A DNA stretch of 64,000 nucleotides from Streptomyces rimosus subsp. rimosus (GTDB taxonomy: Bacteria > Actinomycetota > Actinomycetes > Streptomycetales > Streptomycetaceae), in assembly GCF_000720725.1 (NCBI RefSeq), contig NZ_JOCQ01000059.1, positions 36,953 to 100,952 on the forward strand, in the 5' to 3' direction. How positions within the stretch are numbered: position 1 is the first letter of the stretch; the number at the start of each line of letters is the position of its first letter. A program made the translations under genes and the position numbers. Shown piece by piece: positions 43,255-50,949 of the stretch. The notes under the pieces are model-generated. The model was not told the origin of the DNA, ran no database searches, and worked only from the letters and a program-made list of their open reading frames with translations.

Positions 43255-44610
43255 TCACCCCGCTCCGCGCGCCGCCAGCCGCTCCCGTACGTCCTCCTGC
43301 GACAGATACACATCGGTCCGCTCGAAGTCCCGCAGCGTCGCGGGCTTCTCGGCCTGGAAGCCGGTCCGTACGAAGTCGTCCCCGGCGGTGGCGTTGATCA
43401 GCCAGTTCGCGACGGTGCGGAACCTGGCGACACCGGTGCGCAGCGCCAGCAGGTGGTAGCCGCGCGCCGCCACCTGGGCGGGCAGCCCGGTCAGCTCGTA
43501 CCCCAGCGGCTTGGACACCGCGTCGATGCCGCCGAGGTCCACGACCAGACCGAGATCCTTGTGCCGGTACGCCGTGCGCGGCGCCCCGCGCAGCCCGGCG
43601 ATGATGTTGCGGGCGGCGTGCTTGCCCTGCCGCGCCGCGTGCTGCGCTGTGGGCGGGCAGACCGCGCCCCCGCCCTTCTCCAGGTCCGGTACGGCCGCCG
43701 CGTCACCGCAGGCCAGCACGTCCGGCATGCCCGGTACGGTCAGGTCGGCGTCCACGACGAGCCGGCCGCGTACGGTCTCCGCGCCGAGCGTGCCGATGAG
43801 CGGGGACGCCGCCACACCCGCGGTCCAGATCAGCGTCCGGCACGGCAGCACCCGCCCGTCCGTGAACTCCACGATGTCTTCCGTGACCTGGGCGACCGAC
43901 ACGCCGAGCGACACCTCCGTGCCGCGCCGCCGCATCAGCTCCAGCGCCTTCTGCCCGAGCCGCTCGCCCAGTTCGGGCATCAGCTTCGGCGCGATGTCGA
44001 TGAGGTGCCACTTGATCTGCGTCGGGTCCAGGCGCGGGTAGCGCTGCGCGGCCGCGCTGGTCAGCCGCTGGAGGTAGGCGACCGTCTCGGTGCCCGCGTA
44101 CCCGCCGCCCACGACGACGAACTGGAGCCGCGCCGCCCGCTCCTCCGGGTCCGTCGAGGCCGCGGCGATGTCGAGCTGGGCGATGACGTGGTCCCGGATG
44201 TACGCGGCTTCGGCCAGCGTCTTCATGCCCCGCGCGTACTCCGTCAGCCCGGGGATGTCGAACGTGCGGGTGATGCTGCCCGGCGTCAGCACCAGGCGGT
44301 CGTAGCGCACGTCCGTGATCTCGCCCGTGATCAGCCGTACGACGCAGACCTTCGCCGCGGTGTCGATGCCGATCACCCCGCCGGGCACCAGGCGCGTCCG
44401 GCGCAGGATCCGCCGCAGGGAGGGGGCGATCGACTGCGGGGTGACCACGCCGGCGGCGACGTGCGGCAGCAGCGGCAGGTACAGCTCGTAGTTGTTGGGC
44501 GTGACGAGCACGATCTCGGCCGTCTCGGCGGACAGGCTGTGCTCCAGGCCCCGCGCGCACTCCACTCCGGCGAAGCCGCCGCCCACGATCAGGACTCTGG
44601 GTCGTTCCAT
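43255..44610 (-). CDS. NDH-2-type NADH dehydrogenase (pyridine nucleotide-disulfide oxidoreductase family)
   Basis: 451 aa. Two Rossmann motifs: FAD at the N-terminus (VLIVGGGFAGVE) and NADH mid-protein (VVGGGYAGTE). LIWTAGVAASPLI and VLACGDAAAVPD are characteristic of type II dehydrogenases. A C-terminal amphipathic part would bind the membrane. It passes electrons from NADH to menaquinone without pumping protons. Start ATG 44610 gives the normal N-terminus. Confidence 0.87.
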   Translation of the reverse strand: MERPRVLIVGGGFAGVECARGLEHSLSAETAEIVLVTPNNYELYLPLLPHVAAGVVTPQSIAPSLRRILRRTRLVPGGVIGIDTAAKVCVVRLITGEITDVRYDRLVLTPGSITRTFDIPGLTEYARGMKTLAEAAYIRDHVIAQLDIAAASTDPEERAARLQFVVVGGGYAGTETVAYLQRLTSAAAQRYPRLDPTQIKWHLIDIAPKLMPELGERLGQKALELMRRRGTEVSLGVSVAQVTEDIVEFTDGRVLPCRTLIWTAGVAASPLIGTLGAETVRGRLVVDADLTVPGMPDVLACGDAAAVPDLEKGGGAVCPPTAQHAARQGKHAARNIIAGLRGAPRTAYRHKDLGLVVDLGGIDAVSKPLGYELTGLPAQVAARGYHLLALRTGVARFRTVANWLINATAGDDFVRTGFQAEKPATLRDFERTDVYLSQEDVRERLAARGAG

Positions 44611-44752
44611 GACGCGTCCTCGCCTCTGTCGGCAGCTGTGTCGGCTCCCGGCCACGCTCACACGCGGCGGCGCGGCCCGCCACCGCGCCCGCCGGGTGCT
44701 TCCTGCGACCGGGTGACAACCGGGGCGGGGACCGTCCGCGCCGCGTGCCGGG

Positions 44753-45301
44753 TCAGCGGCTGTCGCGGTGGGTGGGCCGGGGGCGCCCGGTGCGGGCGAA
44801 GTGCGGCAGGGAGATGCCGCCGCGGTGCGGGGCCGCGCCGGTGCCGGGCCGTACGAACAGGGTGACGGTGACGCCCTCGGTGAAGCCGTTGCGGCGCATC
44901 AGCGCGGCCGACGCGGTGTTGTTCACCTCCACGTCGGTGACCACGGACGAGGCGCCCGCCGCCGTCAGCGCCGCACAGCAGTCCTCGACCAGCCGGCCGG
45001 CCACCCCGCGCCCCTGGAACTCCGGGTCCACCGCGATCCACTCCAGGTACCCCCAGTCCTCGCGCTGTTCGAAGGTCATCGAGCCGAGCACGAACCCGGC
45101 GAGCCGCTCACCGGCCAGGGCGACCCGGCACGCGGGCACGGACGCGTCGAGGTGGGTGGCGACGGCGGTCAGCGACCAGCCGGTGTACGGCATGGCATCG
45201 GTGTCGTAGACGCGGGAACCCAGCTCCAGAACGGCCGGAAGGTGCTCGGGCCGCAGCGGTTGCAGGGTGATCGCGGGGTCGTGCGCGGCCGGGGTGGACA
45301 T
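44753..45301 (-). CDS. GNAT-family N-acetyltransferase
   Basis: 182 aa. The acetyl-CoA-binding motif is YLEWIAVDPEFQGRGVAGRLV, followed by a VNNTASAALMRRNGF region, as in RimI-like GNATs. The C-terminal ~30 residues are Arg/Pro-rich. Substrate unknown. ATG 45301 follows GGAGTCCC. Confidence 0.88.
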   Translation of the reverse strand: MSTPAAHDPAITLQPLRPEHLPAVLELGSRVYDTDAMPYTGWSLTAVATHLDASVPACRVALAGERLAGFVLGSMTFEQREDWGYLEWIAVDPEFQGRGVAGRLVEDCCAALTAAGASSVVTDVEVNNTASAALMRRNGFTEGVTVTLFVRPGTGAAPHRGGISLPHFARTGRPRPTHRDSR

Positions 45302-45421
45302 GGCCGGGACTCCTTCCGGAGAAGAGCGGGGCACGGGCGACAGGGCGCCTCCGAGGCAGTACGAATCAACCCTAAACGGGGCGATCCCGGGCCGTGGATC
45401 AAGCCCATGTAGTTTGCGGGG

Positions 45422-46747
45422 GTGAGCACCGCCGTCGCCGAGATCCTGTCCCTCCTGCTGCTGGTCTGCGTCCTGGTCTTCGCCGTACGGAGGCCGGGCG
45501 GCGCCCCCGAGGCGGTGGTGGCCGTCCCGGCGGCGGGCCTGCTCGTGGTGGCCGGTGCGGTGACGCCGGACGCCGCCTGGCAGCAGGTGCGTACGCTGCT
45601 GCCGGTCGTGGGTTTCCTGGCCGCCGTGCTGGTCCTGGCGCATCTGTGCGCGCGGGAAGGGCTCTTCGAGGCGGCCGGCGCGGCCCTGGCGCGGCGCTGT
45701 GCGGGACGGCCGCGGCTGCTGCTGGCCGGTGTCTTCGTACTCGCCGCCGCCGTCACCGCGGTCCTCAGCCTGGACGCGACGGTGGTGCTGCTGACACCGG
45801 TGATCGTGGCCACCGCCGCGCACGCCCGCGCCCGCGCCCGGCCCCACCTGTACGCCTGCGCCCACCTGGCGAACTCCGCCTCGCTGCTGCTGCCCGTCTC
45901 CAACCTCACCAACCTGCTGGCGCTCGGCGCGGCCGGACTGTCCTTTACCCGCTTCGCGGCCCTGATGGCCCTGCCGTGGGCCGTGGCGGTGGCCTTCGAG
46001 TACGTGGTGTTCCGGCGGTTCTTCGGCGCGGAGCTGCGGGAGGACGCCGGGGACGGGAGGGCACCGACGGCCGCGGGGGACCGGCGTACGGACGCGGACG
46101 GGCAGCCGCACGGGGGCGAAGGCGACGAGACCCCGGACCCGCCGCCGCTGCCCGTCTTCGCGCTGGTGGTCCTTTCGCTCACGCTCGCCGGGTTCGTGGT
46201 GACCTCGTTCGCCGGGCTGAACCCCGCCTGGGCGGCGCTGGCCGGCGTCCTGGTCCTCGGGACACGCGCGCTCGCGCGCCGGGAGACCACCGTGACCGGC
46301 GTCGTGGGGGCGGCCAAACCGTACTTCTGCCTCTTCGTGCTGGCCCTGGGCATCGTGGTGCAGGCGGTCGTGGACAACGGCCTGGGCGACGCCGTCGACC
46401 GGCTGCTGCCCGCCGGGGCCTCGCTGCCCGCGCTCCTCGGCGTGGCCGCGTTCGCCGCGCTGCTCGCCAACGTCATCAACAACCTGCCCGCGGTCCTGGC
46501 GCTGCTGCCGGTCGCGGCACACGGTGGCGCCGGCCCCGTACTCGCGGTGCTGATCGGCGTGAACCTCGGCCCGAACCTGACGTACGTCGGCTCGCTGGCC
46601 ACGCTCCTGTGGCGGCGCACCCTCCAGGACCGCGGCAACGCGCCGGACGTCGGCACGTTCACCCGGCTCGGCCTGCTGACCGTACCGGCGGGGCTGGTCC
46701 TGTCGACGCTGGCGCTGTGGGGTGCGTTGCAGGTCATCGGTGTCTAG
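45422..46747 (+). CDS. ArsB/SLC13-type ion permease
   Basis: 441 aa, 10-12 membrane segments in two inverted halves split by a hydrophilic loop (~205-240). The repeated motif regions (DATVVLLTPV; ANVINNLPAVLAL) with helix-breaking Asn-Pro are those of the ArsB/NhaD branch of the ion transporter superfamily. Substrate could be arsenite, another anion or a dicarboxylate; no ars genes are adjacent, so arsenite is only a guess. GTG 45422 follows GCGGGGG. Confidence 0.8.
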   Translation: MSTAVAEILSLLLLVCVLVFAVRRPGGAPEAVVAVPAAGLLVVAGAVTPDAAWQQVRTLLPVVGFLAAVLVLAHLCAREGLFEAAGAALARRCAGRPRLLLAGVFVLAAAVTAVLSLDATVVLLTPVIVATAAHARARARPHLYACAHLANSASLLLPVSNLTNLLALGAAGLSFTRFAALMALPWAVAVAFEYVVFRRFFGAELREDAGDGRAPTAAGDRRTDADGQPHGGEGDETPDPPPLPVFALVVLSLTLAGFVVTSFAGLNPAWAALAGVLVLGTRALARRETTVTGVVGAAKPYFCLFVLALGIVVQAVVDNGLGDAVDRLLPAGASLPALLGVAAFAALLANVINNLPAVLALLPVAAHGGAGPVLAVLIGVNLGPNLTYVGSLATLLWRRTLQDRGNAPDVGTFTRLGLLTVPAGLVLSTLALWGALQVIGV

Positions 46748-46762
46748 TACGGACCCCGCCCG

Positions 46763-48445
46763 CTACAACGGCGCCTCCCAGCCCACCGCCTCGCCCCCGT
46801 CCTCCGCCACGGTCAGCCGTACCCCCGCCCGCCCGTCACCGAGGACGGCCGTCGCGTCGACCACCACGTCGATACGGTCCAGTGTCGACGTGCCCCGCTG
46901 CTCGCACGCGTCCGTGAGCAGCGTCCGCAACTTCTCGACCAGCGCGTCGCCGCTCGCCTTGCCGACCCGCGCGTCCACCGGGCCCACGAACCGGACCGAC
47001 GGCCGGACGCCCAGGCCGGGGGCCGCGGCACCGGCTTCCTGGAGGACGCGGGTGCGCAGCCCGGCGGGCGTGTCGGCCGGGCCCTGCTGCAGGGCGATGA
47101 TCGCGGTGCGTATCTCCTGGATCGTCGCGTCCAGCTCGTCCACGGCCTTGTCCAGACCCTCCCGCACCTCGGGCACCACCGTCCTGCGCTGGGTGCCCTC
47201 CAGGAGCATCCCGGTCGCGAACAGCCGCTGTATGACGAGGTCATGCAGGTCGCGGGCGATGCGGTCGCGGTCCTCGTAGACGGCCAGCCGTTCCCGGTCG
47301 CGCTGCGCGTCCGCCAGGACGAGGGCGAGTGCGGCCTGCCCGGCGAACTGCGCCGCCAGGGTCCGTTCGGACGAGGTGAAGCGCCGCTCGCCGGGAGCCC
47401 GGCACAGCGCGAGTGCGCCCAGCACCTTCCCCCAGCCTCCGGCCGGGTGGGCCCCCGTCTCGCTGCGCAGCGGCAGCAGCATGGCCGGGCCGTAATGGCG
47501 GGCGAGCGGGGAGACCGAGCGCGGGTCGGTGGCGAAGTCGTCCGAGTGGACGGCCAGTCCGGCCCGTATCTGGTGGACGACCGGGCTCTCCGGCGGGATC
47601 ACGCCCCGGTACGCCTCGTCGCGGGCCGGGTCCGGCAGGGCCGTGGCGAGCGCCGCGACCTCCATGCCGCCTCCGGAGTGCGGCAGCAGGACCGCCCCCG
47701 TCACCGCCTCGGCCAGCTCCCGGCCCCGCTCGGCGACGACCGCGAGCGCGTCCCCGGGTGCCGTACGGGAGGTGGGCCCGGCCAGCAGTGCGGTCGTGAC
47801 GGACGCGGCGCCGTCGACCCAGCGGCGGCGCTGCCGGGCCGCCGCGTACAGCCGGGCGTTGCTCATGGCGATGCCCGCCTCGGTCGCCAGGACCCGCACC
47901 AGGTGCAGGTCCTCGGCGTCGAACTCCGCGCCGTCCCGTTTGTCCGCGAGGTAGAGGGTCCCGAACCGCTCGCCGTGGGCCCGGATGGGCACGCCGAGGA
48001 AGGAACGTATCGGCGGATGTCCGGGCGGCAGCGGCCCGCAGGTGCGCGGGTCCCGGGTGACATCGGCGATGCGGACGGCCTCGGTGCCGTGCAGCAGTGC
48101 GCCGATGATCCGGCTGCGCTCGGGGAGGCGGCCGATCCGGCGCTCGTCCTCGGCGGAGACACCGTGGGTGATCAGGTCGCACAGCGCGACGCCGTCCTCG
48201 TCGAGCAGGCCGACGGCGGCGTACCGGGCGGAGGTCAGGGCCGCGGCGGTGTCCGCGATGCGGCGCATCGCGGACGTCGGATCGAGGTCGGCGCCGACCG
48301 TCACCATGGCTTCGAGGAGCTGGGAGAGCCGGGGGAGGAGGCTGTCGGGGAGGTCGCGCAGACTCGGCGCGGTCCCTTCGGCGGGGTCCGGGGAGCCGGT
48401 CGCGCGGGGCGCGGCGGGGCCATGGCAGTGCGGATGGTGCGGCAT
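46763..48445 (-). CDS. GAF-domain sensor histidine kinase with degenerate ATPase domain
   Basis: 560 aa, DevS/DosT-like layout: two GAF domains (~60-200 and ~220-375), then a HisKA_3 dimerisation helix with the phospho-acceptor His in DRIARDLHDLVIQRLF. The ATPase domain is aberrant: the N-box, normally LREALSNAxRHA, reads LRTLLTDACEQRG, and the G1 region reads VAEDGGEAVG and stops at the C-terminus, so the G2 lid is absent. ATP binding is doubtful. No response regulator is adjacent. It may be a signalling pseudokinase. ATG 48445 chosen; the longer frame is upstream sequence. Confidence 0.85.
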   Translation of the reverse strand: MPHHPHCHGPAAPRATGSPDPAEGTAPSLRDLPDSLLPRLSQLLEAMVTVGADLDPTSAMRRIADTAAALTSARYAAVGLLDEDGVALCDLITHGVSAEDERRIGRLPERSRIIGALLHGTEAVRIADVTRDPRTCGPLPPGHPPIRSFLGVPIRAHGERFGTLYLADKRDGAEFDAEDLHLVRVLATEAGIAMSNARLYAAARQRRRWVDGAASVTTALLAGPTSRTAPGDALAVVAERGRELAEAVTGAVLLPHSGGGMEVAALATALPDPARDEAYRGVIPPESPVVHQIRAGLAVHSDDFATDPRSVSPLARHYGPAMLLPLRSETGAHPAGGWGKVLGALALCRAPGERRFTSSERTLAAQFAGQAALALVLADAQRDRERLAVYEDRDRIARDLHDLVIQRLFATGMLLEGTQRRTVVPEVREGLDKAVDELDATIQEIRTAIIALQQGPADTPAGLRTRVLQEAGAAAPGLGVRPSVRFVGPVDARVGKASGDALVEKLRTLLTDACEQRGTSTLDRIDVVVDATAVLGDGRAGVRLTVAEDGGEAVGWEAPL

Positions 48446-49132
48446 CGGTCGCGCTTTCGCCCTGTCTCTCGCGTCTGTGCTCCGTCGGTACCGCACGCCA
48501 CACTCCCAGGCCGGGTGCCGCACGCGCCGTACGGGGCCGGGGAACGGATGCGTGTCCGTAACGCTCCCCTGATGGCTGATTGACGAAATTAAGTCTAGTT
48601 CGCCCAAATGAGGGAACTTGCGACCGATTGGCCGGGCCGGGCACGCAGACGCTACCCAACGGGTGCGTAGGGAAAGGATAAGCGCTGGCCGGAAACAGCT
48701 CGGTCTTTCGGCCGACGCGCAGCGCCCCGACGAGCGCGGAACCGCCTCGTTCCGCCCCATCCGCCGCCGGGTCCGCCGCCGTCCCGCCCGGTGACCGGTG
48801 CACCGGTCCCATGCCGGGTGCCGTGACCGCCGTCACATGCGCGCGCTTCGGGGGCGCCATGTCCACCGCCCGCCCCCATGACGTGAGTTTGAGACAACTT
48901 CTTTACGTATGTGCCGTCCGGACTGACACCGGTGCCAGCGGGTAAGCCGTAGACACGTAAGGGCACAGCCGACGACCCGGACCCCGCCGGAGGCTTGCAC
49001 CGCGCGGATGCCGAACGCCGACGGTGGTCTTCGCCGCCCGGGCCGCACCGGGCGAGTCCCCCAACTTCCGTACGTCTCCACCGCCAGCGTGCGACGGCAG
49101 CACGCGCCCGGGCACGGAGGTGGGGACAGGCA
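48446..49132. other. Intergenic region between GAF kinase and STAS gene
   Basis: About 690 bp. No frame here shows family-like sequence or a ribosome site. It must hold the divergent promoters of the kinase and the STAS gene. Two AT-richer patches (48580-48600, 48895-48915) are the likeliest promoter sites, but I cannot assign hexamers with confidence. Confidence 0.5.
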
Positions 49133-49612
49133 ATGGTGGACCAGGGATGGAGCTTCACGAGCCGGGAGCGCGTGGTGGGCGCGACCACGGTGGTGGAACT
49201 GGGTGGAGAAGTGGACATCCTCGCGGCGGCCGCGCTGGGCATGCGACTCGACGAGATCACCGGCACCCGCCACCCCGATCTCGTGCTGGACGTGCGGGAC
49301 GTGACGTTCATCGACTGCTGCGGCCTCTCGATGCTGTGCCGCACCCGGCGGCGTATACAGGCCAAGGCGGGCCGGCTGCGCCTGGCCGGGGTCGCCGAGA
49401 GCCCGAGCGTGCTGCGGCTGCTGCGGCTGACCGGCCTGCTGTCCACCTTCGACCTCTGCCTCGACCCGGGACCCGACCCGGTGTTCGGCCTCGCCGGCGA
49501 GGCCGGTGCCGAGCCCCGGACGGAGGACGGCTGCCCCTGCACCCGCCCGCACGCCGAGGGCCCCGGGCGCCCGGCCACGCCGGGCGCCCCCACGGACAGC
49601 GCCGTCGCCTGA
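49133..49612 (+). CDS. STAS-domain anti-sigma factor antagonist
   Basis: 159 aa. The ~105-residue STAS fold reads TTVVELGGEVDILAAAAL, then LVLDVRDVTFIDCCGLSMLCRTRRRI. The usual phospho-acceptor Ser after F-x-D-S/C-x-G is occupied by Cys-Cys (FIDCCGL), so phosphorylation there may be lost or moved. Such proteins bind anti-sigma kinases in partner-switching control. The C-terminal ~50 residues are disordered. GGAGG precedes ATG 49133. No RsbW-like partner is adjacent. Confidence 0.85.
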   Translation: MVDQGWSFTSRERVVGATTVVELGGEVDILAAAALGMRLDEITGTRHPDLVLDVRDVTFIDCCGLSMLCRTRRRIQAKAGRLRLAGVAESPSVLRLLRLTGLLSTFDLCLDPGPDPVFGLAGEAGAEPRTEDGCPCTRPHAEGPGRPATPGAPTDSAVA

Positions 49613-49682
49613 CGCTGCGTCAGGCGAGCCGGACCGGGCCCTGAGCACCCTCGGCCCGGCGCCGCCGCCCCGGCCGCGCCCC

Positions 49683-50171
49683 TCAGCGCGGCAGCGCCGC
49701 CTCGATCGCCTCCGTCAGCTCCGCCGCCTCCGGCTCGGTCCGGGGCCGGAACCGCCCCGCCACCGCACCGTCGGCGCCGATGAGGAACTTCTCGAAGTTC
49801 CACTGCACGTCACCGGCCTCACCCGCACTGTCGGCGGTGCGGGTGAGCTCCTCGTACAGGGGGTGCCGGTCCGGGCCGTTGACGTCCGTCTTCTCGAACA
49901 GCGGGAAGCTGACCCCGTACGTGGTCGAGCAGAACGTGGCGATCTCCTCGGCGCTGCCGGGCTCCTGCCCCGCGAACTGGTTGCTGGGGAAGCCCAGGAC
50001 GCTGAAGCCGCGGTCGGCGTACTGCTGCTGGAGCCGCTCCAGGCCGGAGTACTGCGGCGTCAGGCCGCACCGGGACGCGACGTTGACCACCAGGAGGGCC
50101 TTGCCCCGGTGGTCGGCCAGCGAGGTGGGCTCGCCGTTCAGGGTGCGCAGGGGAATGTCGTACAGGCTCAC
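49683..50171 (-). CDS. Glutathione peroxidase-like thiol peroxidase
   Basis: 162 aa. Catalytic Cys35 in NVASRCGLTPQY, Gln in FPSNQFAGQEPG, and Trp-Asn in WNFEKFLI give the full GPx tetrad, with Cys in place of selenocysteine. Actinobacteria lack glutathione, so thioredoxin or mycothiol systems probably reduce it. Expected role: reduction of peroxides in the cytoplasm. GAGGAGCC precedes ATG 50171. Confidence 0.93.
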   Translation of the reverse strand: MSLYDIPLRTLNGEPTSLADHRGKALLVVNVASRCGLTPQYSGLERLQQQYADRGFSVLGFPSNQFAGQEPGSAEEIATFCSTTYGVSFPLFEKTDVNGPDRHPLYEELTRTADSAGEAGDVQWNFEKFLIGADGAVAGRFRPRTEPEAAELTEAIEAALPR

Positions 50172-50949
50172 GCTCGGGCTCCTCGTTACGGGACCGCGGT
50201 TGCGGACGTGCGGACGGACTTCTTGGCGAACAACATCATCCGGGTGGGTGTTCTTCCCGGCCGGTTGTCGGTTGCCGGTCGCCGGTCGCCGGTCCGACGC
50301 GCCGGACCGGCTGTCGGCCGCGCCGCCCCGTCGGCCGAACCGTTCCGCCCGAGCCGTTCCGCCCGGACCTGTCCAACTGGTTGTCCGGCACGCGGGGAAT
50401 ATCCCGGCTGTGAAATTCCTGTGCGCGCGCTATTCTCCTGCTGTGAGGGGCCGGTATCGGCCATGCTTCGTACCGTGTTTCGCGGGCGAGGCAGGCACGC
50501 GGATCGCCGGACAATCGCCGGACAACGGCAGGTGACGTGCGTGCGCGGGTGAACCGGCCGTACTGGCCGGAAGTTGACGCGCGAACGTAAGCGCAGGTCG
50601 TGACCGGTGGCCGCGGACGGCAGGACTTCGGGAGAAGCGTTCCTGCGCGGGGAGAATTCCTGATCCGGCCGGTCGCCGGATTCCTCCCGCGGGATTGACC
50701 GGAAAGGCCCTGGACGAAGCAGGATTCGCCATTCCGCTTCCTGGCTTCATGTTTCTCTCATCTTCGCGTGACACGGTGGGGCGGCGTGCTCGCGACGGCA
50801 TCGGAACCCTGTACGTACGCACCTTTTTCCCGGCGGGAAGTCCCGCTGTTCCGCTGCCGTTGCCGCCGGTAATGCGCCGATCCCCCGAATACCGGCTCCA
50901 CCGTCGCCCTGCGGTGCCCCTACCACCCACCGTTCACGGGAGAGACCCC
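50172..50949. other. Intergenic region upstream of the GT39-like gene
   Basis: About 780 bp. Weak open frames on - (for example 50430-50930) are Arg/Pro-rich without a recognisable fold. Short GGTCGCCGGTC-type repeats occur near 50265-50295. It probably contains a long 5' leader and the promoter of the membrane protein gene; nothing else is supported. Confidence 0.5.

Noticed and set aside
50430..50930. 166-codon - frame upstream of the GT39-like gene
   Set aside because: Low-complexity Arg/Pro/Gly composition and no start signal.
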